Assembly: GCF_002135375.1 (NCBI RefSeq)
Contig: NZ_NEGH01000003.1
Location: 62,001-126,000, forward strand
Origin: Acinetobacter sp. ANC 4558
GTDB taxonomy: Bacteria > Pseudomonadota > Gammaproteobacteria > Pseudomonadales > Moraxellaceae
Length of the DNA stretch: 64,000 nucleotides
Direction: 5' to 3'
The notes under the pieces were generated by a model. It saw only the letters and a list, made by a program, of their open reading frames with translations, did no database searches and was not told the DNA's origin. This document shows positions 44,808 to 54,039 of this stretch, one piece after another (within the stretch, counting starts at the first letter, position 1; the number at the start of each line of letters is the position of its first letter). Position numbers and translations under genes: made by a program.

Positions 44808-45932
44808 TTAATTCAATGAATCATGAATTTGGTATCTAGTATTGCGCCCACCACCTTCTAATTTCACAATACAGCCTTTTTCTAATAAATCAGTAAGGTG
44901 ACGAGTGGCTGTAGCTTTGCTTACTTTCGCAACTTTTTGATATTGTGCTGCACTGATACCATGTTCAAAGCCATTTTCACCACCATCTAGCAGTCTGTTT
45001 AAGACTTTACGTTGTCCTTCGTGGAAGTCAATTTCAGAGTATCTTTTCCAAAAATTACTTTTAAAAAGTGTTCTGTTAATACGTTTTAAAGTCTGCTCTA
45101 GACTTTCATTGAGAGCTTCTAAAAACCAAACTAGCCATTCAGTGATATTAGAATCACCTTTTTGAGTGGCTTCAAGTACCTCGTAATAGCTTTTCCGCTT
45201 ATTCAAAATAACAGGTGACATTGCGTACAGTCGGATACTTTGTTGATCCATTTGCGCTAGGGCAAGGTCGGTTAGTGTTCGTGTTATACGTCCATTACCA
45301 TCGTCAAAAGGATGGAGAGTTACGAACCACAGATGAGTAATACCTGCTCGAATAATTGGATCAAGCAAATGATTGGATTTACTTGCATTAAACCATTCAA
45401 TAAATTCATTCAGTCGCTGCTCTAGCCCAATTCGTGGTGGGGCTTCAAAATGTACAGTTGGATATTCAATACGACCAGAAACCACTTGCATTGGCTCATG
45501 TCCACGTAGTTGACCAACACGAATCCGTTGCATTGTCCAATCAGTTTCATTAAAGAGCCATTGGTGCCATTGTAATAATCTTTCAATCGTCAAACCTTGG
45601 TTAAAGTTATTAAGTGCATCGAACATAATATCTGCCAATCCATCAGAACGTTCAGAGCTTGGATAAGGCTGTTCTAGAGATACACCTAAGCGTTTTGCTA
45701 AAGATGATCGTAAGGAGTAGACATTGAGAGTCTCATTTTCAATAGCAGAAGAGGAAACAAGATTAGCAATTAAGTTATCCAATGCTAAGTGTTCTTTTTC
45801 AGGATTATGTTGACTTTGCCCGAGTAAAATACCGACCTTTTGATGAATGTGTCTCGTTAGAGGAAGGATCTTATGGTCATCCCATGTGAAGGCTGTCCAG
45901 TTAACTTGTTTCCATATCCAATCATCATACAT
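44808..45932 (-). CDS. Fic family protein with DUF4172 domain
   Basis: Fic enzymes transfer AMP (or a related group) to hydroxyls of target proteins. The 374-aa protein has an N-terminal DUF4172 segment, the inhibitory helix motif S-x-x-x-E-N in VSSSAIENETL (about residue 60), the Fic core HPFDDGNGRITRTLTD (near 205) with all catalytic residues, and a C-terminal winged helix (ISAAQYQKVAKVSKATATRH, about 320-345). I take ATG 45932; the 23 codons upstream are unlike the family start. Having its own N-terminal inhibitory motif, it is self-restrained (class II). A second Fic gene lies upstream on the same strand. Confidence 0.9.
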   Translation of the reverse strand: MYDDWIWKQVNWTAFTWDDHKILPLTRHIHQKVGILLGQSQHNPEKEHLALDNLIANLVSSSAIENETLNVYSLRSSLAKRLGVSLEQPYPSSERSDGLADIMFDALNNFNQGLTIERLLQWHQWLFNETDWTMQRIRVGQLRGHEPMQVVSGRIEYPTVHFEAPPRIGLEQRLNEFIEWFNASKSNHLLDPIIRAGITHLWFVTLHPFDDGNGRITRTLTDLALAQMDQQSIRLYAMSPVILNKRKSYYEVLEATQKGDSNITEWLVWFLEALNESLEQTLKRINRTLFKSNFWKRYSEIDFHEGQRKVLNRLLDGGENGFEHGISAAQYQKVAKVSKATATRHLTDLLEKGCIVKLEGGGRNTRYQIHDSLN

Positions 45933-46147
45933 AATGATTACTCTTTTACTTGAATAATGTGATGAGAATATAGTGTATATTCGGCTCAAATGGTGAGTCA
46001 AATAATTATGATAAACAGCTCATTTAGATTTATAATGGATAAACAAAATTTATTCAGTAGATTGGTGACAGTCTAATCTTTCAATTCCGTTAAAAGATTG
46101 GATAAGTTTAATTTATTTATATTTTTCAAATCTGTCGTAAAAGCGGG

Positions 46148-46879
46148 TTATATCCCTAAAACAACCTGATATGGTTTAAACCCTTGTAGTACAGCATCAG
46201 CAACCAAATGAATAATAGGCTCTGTCTTTCCATAAGCCATCCATTGATCTATGGCTCTATAGTAGGCTAAGCGATTTTCGACTGTAATCACGCAAGGAGG
46301 GTATCCAGCTTTGAGCAACTCAAGGTTCATCAAGAGACGCGATATACGTCCATTGCCATCAGTGAATGGATGTATGCCTAAAAAATCTGCGTGTACTTTA
46401 GCTGCACGTTCAATAGGATGTAGCTTATGCGCCTCAGTATTGTACCAATCGACTAGCTGAGCCATTTTGTCATTCAATAATGTATAGTCGGGCGGCGTAG
46501 TTGTGGCACCTGAAATTAATACGTTTTGTTGGCGATAACGCCCTGCATTGTCATCATCAATATTTTTTAAAATGAGTTGATGGATATTGCGAATTTGCCA
46601 TTCAGAAAATGGTTCTTCTTTTCTAATAATATTTTCAACGTAGTAGATAGAATTTCTATGATTGATTGCTTCAAAGTGCGCTCGTAATGTTTTTCCACCA
46701 ACCGTGATACCTTCCAAAACGACTTTGGTCTCTAGCAATGTAAGTGAATTGCCTTCGATTGCATTTGAGTGATATGTCCAACGAACAATAAGATCTTCTT
46801 GTAGATTTTTTACAATTGCAGGGGAAAGAGGACGATGCTGATCTAATTTTGCTTTTAAAGCATCAATATTTTCAAACAT
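46148..46879 (-). CDS. Fic family protein, short class II type
   Basis: The 243-aa protein is mostly a Fic domain: the inhibitory motif S-x-x-x-E-G in YHSNAIEGNSLTLLET (about 37-52) comes first, then NIHQLILKNIDDDNAGRYRQQ (the flap region), and the catalytic HPFTDGNGRISRLLMNLELL near residue 170. It resembles the catalytic part of FICD-like AMPylases. It lacks the winged helix of its neighbour. The two fic genes are in tandem, 146 bases apart near the right end of the island, and may be separate stress or defence effectors. Targets are unknown. Confidence 0.9.
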   Translation of the reverse strand: MFENIDALKAKLDQHRPLSPAIVKNLQEDLIVRWTYHSNAIEGNSLTLLETKVVLEGITVGGKTLRAHFEAINHRNSIYYVENIIRKEEPFSEWQIRNIHQLILKNIDDDNAGRYRQQNVLISGATTTPPDYTLLNDKMAQLVDWYNTEAHKLHPIERAAKVHADFLGIHPFTDGNGRISRLLMNLELLKAGYPPCVITVENRLAYYRAIDQWMAYGKTEPIIHLVADAVLQGFKPYQVVLGI

Positions 46880-46990
46880 AACCTAAACCCTGAAGATGTA
46901 CTTCTGAATGATATATGAAAAAAAAGAAACACATAAAGGTAATGATATAACGTATTAAATTTACATTGAGTTTATACGTGCTACAATCAG

Positions 46991-47080
46991 TACCCAAGTT
47001 CAAATCCTAAAGCTGACTTTGAACAAAATTAGTTTTAGGATTCAATGCATTAAATCTAATTTGGGTAAAAATTGGGTACA
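46991..47080. repeat. Candidate integrase arm-type sites, right end
   Basis: TACCCAAGTT (46991-47000), TTGGGTAAAA (47061-47070) and ATTGGGTACA (47071-47080) match the motif family near attL. Between them AATCCTAAA/TTTAGGATT (47003-47011, 47034-47042) forms a hairpin. Their place inside attR supports a shared integrase function. Confidence 0.5.
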
Positions 47081-47142
47081 GAATTTTATAAATAATATAA
47101 AAGCTTTTTAAAATTAGAGGTTTAGGTTTTGAATTCAATTGA

Positions 47143-47157
47143 CGCCATCTCCACCAA
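47143..47157 (+). other. attR core
   Basis: CGCCATCTCCACCAA is identical to the ssrA 3' end at 14694-14708 and marks the right boundary of the island. It is followed by CCACTCATATTAAGTGG and CTTTTTTA (47178 on), which may be the native ssrA terminator displaced by integration. Confidence 0.85.
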
Positions 47158-47241
47158 GATTCTTGTTATAAATCAACCACTCATATTAAGTGGCTTTTTT
47201 ATTGCCACATATTTGCCACATTTTTCATTCCAAGAGCTTTT

Positions 47242-48095
47242 GATTTCGAAATGTTCAGGCTGGAGCAGGGCGAATTTTCAGAGCAATTACAGAGAGAATT
47301 TCAAGAGAACTTGAAAGTCCAATTGCAAAAGCAATTAATGACAGTATTCAATCAGCTGGATTTAAAAACGACTATCGCAAACTTAGTGAGGATAGAATTG
47401 CAGCCCGTTCAGCAAACCATAATCGAACAGCAATCAGATCTCAGGGCAGCACTCTCGAAAATATTGCAATTTCAACCACCAATAGACTTTTACGAAGATT
47501 TGGAGACGCAAAGCAAGTAGATCAATACGCTTGGGAAAACTGTAGAAGGCTTAATGACCTTAATCAAAAACTTGAACAACTAAAACCTATTGTTGCTCAA
47601 ATGCGATACAAGCCTAAGCCAGCAACAGTCTAGCAGTTAAGATTTGATGGGTTTTATCCTGGTTATGTTAGAGCTTACCAAGAGTTGTCAGCACAGCAAC
47701 AACAGGCTTATCAGAATGAAAAAGCACTATGGCTGATTGAGATCACAGAGCAAAAAATGGAAAAACTCCTAGCCTACATGACTGAAGCCAGAAGAAATAT
47801 TGATCGTAGTGACTATGCAAGGATTGGGGAAATCATCAAGAATGATGAAAGGATGCTGAACTATCTAAAATGTGATTCAGTCTTATCCCATAAAAATGAT
47901 CATCTTGAAGCTCAAAGAGCTTCATATCTTTCGTGCCTAAAAAACTTTGATGAAATCAAGGAACGAATTGAAGCTGTTAGGTCTTCAACTCATCAAAGTT
48001 CTGATGAAGTTCTATCTAAGGTTACGCAGTACAGTTATGAGCCAGAACTAATACCTAAACAAAAGAATGAATCAAATGCCGATTTTGAATTTTAG
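47242..48095 (+). pseudogene. 5'-truncated mobilization-like gene with an in-frame amber codon
   Basis: One frame runs from after the TGA at 47241 to the stop at 48095, broken only by TAG at 47631. The first part reads RAITERISRELESPIAKAIN and on to MRYKPKPATV; after the amber it continues QLRFDGFYPGYVRAYQELSA and ends NADFEF. It has no proper start codon, so the 5' end is lost. The helical, Gln/Lys-rich sequence looks like the C-terminal half of a plasmid relaxase or mobilization protein, but I cannot name it. Annotation tools would probably call only the 3' part, from TTG 47685. It is a remnant of an older element beyond attR. Confidence 0.6.
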
Positions 48096-48123
48096 AAAAT
48101 TCAAATCGTGTAAAAATACTGCA

Positions 48124-48157
48124 CTATTACCAACAACTATATAGTTGTTGGTAATAG
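48124..48157. repeat. Perfect 34-bp palindrome
   Basis: CTATTACCAACAACTAT is followed directly by its exact reverse complement. There is no loop and no T run, so it would form a cruciform rather than a normal terminator. It lies between the mobilization remnant and the AbiEi/DUF6088-like gene. Confidence 0.8.
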
Positions 48158-48256
48158 TAGTAATTGGTACATAATTAGACTTAATGCCTCAACTTAAGGA
48201 AATGATCTTAAACGAGCATTCTTAAACAAATATATAGAAAACAGAGAATATCTTTT

Positions 48257-48853
48257 GTGAAACTGTCTAAAGAAAAAATAGTACGAGAAGAGTATGCAAA
48301 ATTTGAGAAGGGAAGAATATTTTCGATTTCGGATTTTAGTGTTTATATAAATGATAAAAAGCTTCGCTGGATTCTAAGAAATTCTTTCGAAAAAGGTGAA
48401 GTCATTACAGCCTTTCCGACCATTTATTACAAAGTAAAAATGAATAGCTTTTTTCCAGATAAAATCTTATCTCCTAGTATCGTGATTGCACTAAAAGCTT
48501 TAACGAAACGGGCTGGGCAAAAGTTTCAAGATGAGGGTGGAAGGGCAGCTAATCTATTAGGGCTAAGTACACAAGTGCCATTAATCGATGTTTTCTATAC
48601 TGATAAAAATTCTAAAGAATTTCAATTTTTTAGTTATACGGTTCGGTTTATTAAAACCCGTTGTCATGATGTATTTCAGTATCCTTATGAGCGTGTAGGT
48701 TGGGCAATATCAACATTGTATTATCTTGGACCGCTTATTTTAGATCAAGCGTTAATCGTAAAGAAACTTAGGAAAGGATTGACGAAAGAAGAATATCAAT
48801 GCCTTCTTAATGCAAAGAAACCAAGTTGGATGCAAAAAATTTTAGAAAATTAA
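48257..48853 (+). CDS. AbiEi/DUF6088-like antitoxin-type protein
   Basis: The 198-aa protein resembles DUF6088, related to the AbiEi antitoxin of type IV toxin-antitoxin systems: an N-terminal winged helix (GRIFSISDFSVYINDKKLRW with ILRNSFEKGEVI) and the typical GGRAANLLGLSTQVPLIDVFYT in the middle. No AbiEii nucleotidyltransferase toxin is adjacent, so it appears orphaned. The next frame downstream is an hsdM fragment. The start is probably a TTG or GTG-type codon near 48257 and remains uncertain. The location beyond attR points to an older insertion. Confidence 0.6.
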   Translation: MKLSKEKIVREEYAKFEKGRIFSISDFSVYINDKKLRWILRNSFEKGEVITAFPTIYYKVKMNSFFPDKILSPSIVIALKALTKRAGQKFQDEGGRAANLLGLSTQVPLIDVFYTDKNSKEFQFFSYTVRFIKTRCHDVFQYPYERVGWAISTLYYLGPLILDQALIVKKLRKGLTKEEYQCLLNAKKPSWMQKILEN

Positions 48854-49006
48854 TTTTTTATATGAATTGGTTTTATATAAGTCTAAGTAAATATAGAGAG
48901 TTGTTGACTGTACAGGTTTTTTCACAATCTTCTATTCTTTACATGCTATAGCAAATAATTTACTTTGTGTCAGAGTATATGAATGCATGGTTGAGAATTG
49001 AAAGTA

Positions 49007-49402
49007 ATGGCAAAAGCATCTGAAAAAAAGAATGATAAATCATTTGAAGAGGCACTTTGGGATGCTGCGAATAAATTGCGTGGTAGTGTTGAATCGTCTG
49101 AACATAAACACATTGTTCTAAGCCTAATTTTCTTAAAATTCATCAGCGATACTTTTGAAAAGAAAAAACAGAAACTCATTGAAAAAGGTTATGAAAAGCA
49201 TATTGATGTAGTTCAAGCTTATACAAAAGATAATGTGTTCTATTTGCCAGTTGAAAGTCGTTGGAGTTTCATTCAACAAAATGCAAAGCAAGAAGATATT
49301 GCGCTTAAAATTGACACGGCTTTAAGTACTATTGAAAAGACGAACCAATCTCTGAAGGGTGCATTATACTCCATTTATTTGGAAGTAATCTTCAGGTTGT
49401 AA
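49007..49402 (+). pseudogene. hsdM: N-terminal fragment of HsdM (type I restriction methylase)
   Basis: The fragment begins MAKASEKKNDKSFEEALWDA, then ANKLRGSVESSEHKHIVLSLIFLKFISDTFE, the conserved N-terminal helical domain of HsdM. Homology ends at NQSLKGAL near 49362, where the intact protein would continue with PDNYF-type sequence; the remaining ~13 codons are read antisense through another gene's tail. The SAM-binding and NPPF motifs, hsdS and hsdR are all missing. The ATG at 49007 is chosen. It is a dead remnant left by a deletion. Confidence 0.85.
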
Positions 49403-49588
49403 AATACAATCAAACGGCTTTACCGTATTTTCATAAATAGGAAAAGCAAAAGAGATGAAGCGATTATACCAATCGTCCCATTCATCTCGAATTTTAGTCA
49501 TTTGTTCTAATATCCATTTATTCACGTCTTTAGATGAATTAGGCCGATATTGAAAAACATGAAAAACATGAAAAACATGAAAAACATG
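49364..49588 (-). pseudogene. C-terminal tail of an unidentified gene
   Basis: On the minus strand an open frame runs from the 9-bp repeats to TAA at 49364-49366, reading QYRPNSSKDVNKWILEQMTK and then IRDEWDDWYNRFISFAFPIY, ending FQINGV. It looks like true coding sequence, but no start or upstream part exists. It abuts the hsdM break, so the two gene pieces were joined by a rearrangement. I do not recognise the family. Confidence 0.45.
49552..49587. repeat. Four tandem copies of a 9-bp unit
   Basis: GAAAAACAT is repeated four times without gaps. It forms the broken edge of the gene tail on the minus strand, where it keeps frame (His-Val-Phe repeats). It is likely slippage at a rearrangement joint. 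Confidence 0.85.
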
Positions 49589-49741
49589 TATTAATAGGTA
49601 GTCTTATCTTAGGGAACTTTTTATTGATTATAGTTCCCTTAATAATCATAACTATTCAACTATTCCGTCTAGGGCTGGATGGGGAAAGGGAAATGACTTT
49701 GTCTTTAACTAACCACTATAAATAAAATAAATAGCGAAAAT

Positions 49742-49760
49742 AATAATGATAATCACTATT
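49742..49760 (+). promoter_or_regulatory. Fur box upstream of the siderophore receptor
   Basis: AATAATGATAATCACTATT matches the 19-bp Fur consensus GATAATGATAATCATTATC at 16 of 19 positions. It lies 84 bases before the receptor start, so the gene should be repressed by Fur when iron is plentiful. Confidence 0.8.
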
Positions 49761-49843
49761 ATTTGTGATTTTTTATTTGTACTATTGCCTTTATTTTTTG
49801 TTACTTATTTGAAATGAACAAATCACTTTATAAGGGGAAAGTA

Positions 49844-52081
49844 ATGGCTGAATCACTTACATTTATTCAGGAGCCATTAGCTAAAGCGATTAAAACGATA
49901 CTATTTTTAAGTATTTATACCAGTCCAATCATCACTACAGTTGCTTTTGCGAATATTGAAGCGGTACTTCCTACCATTACAACATCAGCAAGCCAAGAAA
50001 ATGAAACTAGTTATAGTGTTAAAAACTCTAAGAGCTCTTCCAAATTAAATTTATCACTAAAAGAAACGCCACAGTCGATAACCGTAATTACTCAGCAACA
50101 GATTGAAGATCAAAATTTAAAAGATATTGATGCTGTTCTAGAACAAATGCCTGGTGTGAGTAAAATCCAATTCGGGAGTAAGGGAATTGCATATACCACT
50201 TATTATTCACGTGGTTTCCCAATTAATAACTATCAAAGAGATGGTATTCCTACTTCGAGTGCTTCTTTTGGTGGAAGTGATTACGTCGGTTTGGAAGATA
50301 CTGCAATTTATGAGCGTGTAGAAGTGATCCGCGGTGCAACAGGACTGACTAATGGGTCAGGAAATCCAAGTGCGAGTCTAAACTATGTGCGTAAAAGACC
50401 AACTTATGAAAAACAAGGGTCTATAAATGTTCAAGCAGGATCATGGGATAATTATCGTAGCCAAGTTGATGTTTCTGCACCATTAAATAATAGTGGTTCT
50501 ATTCGTGGTCGTGCAATTGCTGCTTATGAACAAGGAAATACATGGCAAGATCGTGCAAATTACAATCATGTACTTTTTTATACAGCGTTAGACTTTGATC
50601 TTTCAGAACGAACACAGATTACTACTGCATTAAATCTAGTTCGCAAAAATGCAAATCAGCTAACAGTGCATGGTTTTCCTCGTCTATCCAGTGATAAGCC
50701 AGCAGTCCCTGTTCATTTTGGTCGTAAAGATAATGCTGCGGCAAATTGGACGTATAGTGATACAGATAAATTAAATCTTTTTGCTGGAATTGAGCATCAA
50801 TTTAATTCAGATTGGAAAGCAATATTGAATTATTCTTATACGAAGGTTAAAACTGATCGAGTTTATGGTGTAGCAGGATCATCAGGTATTTTTTATACGA
50901 GTGAATCAACAGGCGTCATTTGGAATGATCCTATTACTGCATACCCTGGTGAAATGACAGTGGTGGGGGGACGTTTCAAAGCAACGCCAGATGTACACTC
51001 TTTAGATGCCTATTTAAATGGCCAATTACATTTATTTGGAAAAGAACATGAAATAGCCGTTGGTTTTAATGGTTATCAAAGTGAAGCAAGCGATCCAAAC
51101 TTCTATAGATTTACAATTAAAACACCAATCAATGGTTGGGATGGTTCTACGGCAATGCAGCCTGTATTTAATATTACAGGGAATACCAAAACAAATGAAA
51201 AATCTTTGGGTATCTTCGCTTCGAGTAAATGGCAAATTTTAGATCCATTGTCTGTATTAATCGGCGGTCGAGTCACTCGATGGGAACGAGATACTCATAC
51301 TTTAACGTATGCAACGCATAAAACAGTGAGTGTTAAACAGAAAGAAAATAATCAATTTACACCTTATATAGGAATATTATTTGATATAAATGATCAAATT
51401 ACAGCATATACAAGTTATACCAGTATATTTTCACCGACATCAAGTAGAGACAAATATGATCAATATTTAAATGCACAAAATGGTAATAGTTATGAGTTAG
51501 GACTAAAGGGAAGTTTCTTTGATCATTCATTAAATAGCTCTATTGCATTATTTAAAACTAAAGTTGATGATTATCCAATGGTCGACTATAAAGCCGATGG
51601 AACCACAGAAAAAACTTCTGATGGCTCAAATGCATATGTCGGTGTAAATAGTGTAAAAATGCAAGGGGTTGAATTAGAGCTGAGTGGAGAGTTACGACCT
51701 AATTGGCAAATTAATGCGGGTTATACATATACCGATACGAAAGCAATCGATAAAAAAGGCGTAGATCTACTGACGACATTGCCTGAACATACATTTAAAT
51801 TATTTACGAGTTATAAATTTGCAGAAAAATATATGATTGGTGGTGGCGTAAACTGGCAGTCAAAAATATTTAACGCAACAGCTACCCCTCAAGTAAAAGC
51901 GGCAACAATGCAAGATAATTATGTATTAGTCAATTTAATGATGCGTTATGAAGTAGATAATAAAACAAGTATAGGATTAAACTTTAATAACTTATTTGAT
52001 AAAACTTATTTTGTAAATGCGAGTGGTTCAAGTTATGGCGCTCCTCGTAATGTGACAGCATCATTAACATATAAGTTCTAA
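49844..52081 (+). CDS. TonB-dependent siderophore receptor (FhuE/FpvA-like)
   Basis: The 745-aa outer-membrane receptor imports an iron-siderophore complex with TonB energy. It has a signal peptide ending near TTVAFANIEA, then a plug domain (SKSSSKLNLSLKETPQSITV, TQQQIEDQNLKDIDAVLEQM, IYERVEVIRGATGLTNGSGN) and a 22-strand barrel with C-terminal LFDKTYFVNASGSSYGAPRN and a final aromatic residue in TYKF. I take ATG 49844 after AGGGGAAAGT; an in-frame ATG 30 bases upstream is less well placed. A Fur box is upstream and a terminator downstream. The ligand cannot be deduced; hydroxamates are usual for this branch. Confidence 0.9.
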   Translation: MAESLTFIQEPLAKAIKTILFLSIYTSPIITTVAFANIEAVLPTITTSASQENETSYSVKNSKSSSKLNLSLKETPQSITVITQQQIEDQNLKDIDAVLEQMPGVSKIQFGSKGIAYTTYYSRGFPINNYQRDGIPTSSASFGGSDYVGLEDTAIYERVEVIRGATGLTNGSGNPSASLNYVRKRPTYEKQGSINVQAGSWDNYRSQVDVSAPLNNSGSIRGRAIAAYEQGNTWQDRANYNHVLFYTALDFDLSERTQITTALNLVRKNANQLTVHGFPRLSSDKPAVPVHFGRKDNAAANWTYSDTDKLNLFAGIEHQFNSDWKAILNYSYTKVKTDRVYGVAGSSGIFYTSESTGVIWNDPITAYPGEMTVVGGRFKATPDVHSLDAYLNGQLHLFGKEHEIAVGFNGYQSEASDPNFYRFTIKTPINGWDGSTAMQPVFNITGNTKTNEKSLGIFASSKWQILDPLSVLIGGRVTRWERDTHTLTYATHKTVSVKQKENNQFTPYIGILFDINDQITAYTSYTSIFSPTSSRDKYDQYLNAQNGNSYELGLKGSFFDHSLNSSIALFKTKVDDYPMVDYKADGTTEKTSDGSNAYVGVNSVKMQGVELELSGELRPNWQINAGYTYTDTKAIDKKGVDLLTTLPEHTFKLFTSYKFAEKYMIGGGVNWQSKIFNATATPQVKAATMQDNYVLVNLMMRYEVDNKTSIGLNFNNLFDKTYFVNASGSSYGAPRNVTASLTYKF

Positions 52082-52099
52082 TCTAAATATGTATATTAG

Positions 52100-52124
52100 G
52101 GCAGTATAATTACAATATACTGCC
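52100..52124 (+). terminator. Terminator of the receptor gene
   Basis: GGCAGTATA-ATTACAA-TATACTGCC followed by TTATCT, 18 bases after the stop codon. Confidence 0.8.
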
Positions 52125-52554
52125 TTATCTAATTTTATAGATGTATGTTAATTCAACTCTTTCTTAGAGAAACTATCAAAATTATAAGATGCTCTATAAA
52201 AGTAAAAATCAATAGAATTTAATATGATAGCTATTCTAAAAATATAGTAAAAATGGGATATTAAAAACCACATTTTTGAATTTGAATAACTTCATTTATA
52301 TTAAATTAACAAATTTTATTCGACTGATTTTGTTACAGCAAAACTATCTTTGAACATTCGAAAACGTGTTATTTCCCCATTTTAAGACTTGAAAATAGAG
52401 TCTGACGTGGGTAAATATTAAAATTATCGATTATACAGCTTAAAATAGAATTGATTATATGGGGTGGAATAAAGCATAGCGAGGAATAAACTTGGTTTGG
52501 TAATTTAATTTTCTCGCTATTTTTTCACTAAAAATATAAATAGATTTTATTGTA
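52125..52554. other. Gene-free stretch with one further hairpin
   Basis: I see no gene in these 430 AT-rich bases. ATAGCGAG (52476-52483) and CTCGCTAT (52513-52520) followed by TTTTTTC look like a plus-strand terminator with no recognisable gene ahead of it, so a gene may have been lost here. Confidence 0.4.
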
Positions 52555-53401
52555 TTAGTAATACCAGTTATGTTTATTTATTTCAGTAGAAATCCATTTA
52601 CATAAATGGGGATGCAGTGAATTATTGCTTCTGTAAACTACAATTTCAATTTTTGGAAATTCAAGAGGCAAGTCAATTATTTTTACTTCTGAATTTAGTT
52701 TTTTTGTTAATGTGTACGGGACTATAGCTATATGATTTTCATTCTCTATCATATACTCAATAGCATTGAAATTTGGCAATTTTAATTTATTTTTTAACTT
52801 ATTAGTCTTAATCCAATCTTCCAATTGTTTATGACCTGCATGAGAGGATATAGAAATAAAAGAATAATCTTTTATTTTATTTTCCTGAAAATCTTGGGAT
52901 GAACTAATAACTCCTATATATTCATCCTTTAAAATGAGTTCATAAAAAAAATCTTTCAATTCTTCTATCTTATTTCCTATACAAAGATCAACCTCACCTT
53001 TTAATATACTATTTTTAATATCTTTATAATCGAGTTGAATAACTTCTAAATTTAAATTTGGAGCAATATCTTTAATTTTTTTATATATAAAAGGAATGAA
53101 AAATGAAGCTCCTAAATCGGATACTGCAATTTTGAATACTCCTTTCGAATTACTTAAATCAAACTTTTCTTCTACTAAAATAGAGTCTATCTGTAATAAG
53201 GCACTTTTAAAGACTTTGTAGATGATCTCTGCTTTAATTGTTGGAATCATTTCTGCTTTTTGACGCAAGAATATTTCATCCCCAAATTTTTCTTAATGCA
53301 TAACTAATTGATGGTTGGGTCACATGTAAAATTTTTGCTGCTTCTGAAATACTTTTACATTCATAAATCGTTGTAAATACCCTAATTAGATTTAAATCCA
53401 T
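52555..53401 (-). pseudogene. LysR-type regulator broken by a frameshift
   Basis: From ATG 53401 the complement reads MDLNLIRVFTTIYECKSISE and AAKILHVTQPSISYALRKIW, a complete LysR helix-turn-helix, then hits TGA at about 53277. The next frame carries on at once with DEIFLRQKAEMIPTIKAEII and the whole effector domain (SKGVFKIAVSDLGASFFIPF on) to 52555. The usual spacing between ALxxL and FGDxLF is shortened by about three residues, so a small deletion with a frame change is likelier than a single inserted base. Divergent from the mdlC remnant, it was probably the activator of that aromatic pathway. The long 3' frame alone lacks the DNA-binding part. Confidence 0.85.
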
Positions 53402-53468
53402 TATAAACCTCATTTATAGAAACTAGTTAAAACCTTTATTGGTAATGTTGATTTTTAGGCACCTATAA

Positions 53469-53874
<406 letters not shown>

Positions 53875-54039
53875 TCATTTCTGGGTGTTCCTTTAATTTA
53901 GTATATGAATTTAATCTAGAAACTTTTGAATTATTTGCAGTTTATATTTGTGTATTTTTTCTTATAATTTATGCACCAATTGTTGGGAGCTTAAAAATAT
54001 TAATATATAAGGGATTGATAAAGTCAATTACTTATGAAG

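Larger units (their letters stand above)
14694..47157 (+). mobile_element. ssrA-integrated genomic island (32.5 kb)
   Basis: The element is bounded by the 15-bp direct repeat described at attL and attR. It starts with a tyrosine integrase just inside attL, and related short repeats (ATTGGGTA-type) lie inside both ends. Its left 11 kb is a P4/satellite-like core with integrase, an HUH protein of the YfjJ type, YqaJ, DUF932 and AlpA. The middle is a phage-defence cargo from the methyltransferase to the DUF4011 helicase. Two Fic genes precede the right end. No capsid, conjugation or relaxase gene was recognised inside, so transfer would need a helper. Completeness of both ends suggests it may still excise. 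Confidence 0.8.

Noticed and set aside
47251-47520. 89-codon open frame inside the mobilization remnant
   Set aside because: Another frame over the same bases (47242-47633) has better protein character and continues in phase past the amber codon into 48095. This frame is a shadow.
48257-48853. Complete type IV AbiE toxin-antitoxin pair
   Set aside because: No AbiEii-like nucleotidyltransferase lies on either side. Only the antitoxin-type gene is present.
49552-49587. Short direct repeats as a possible CRISPR
   Set aside because: The units are 9 bp, contiguous and without spacers. No cas genes are present. It is simple tandem slippage.
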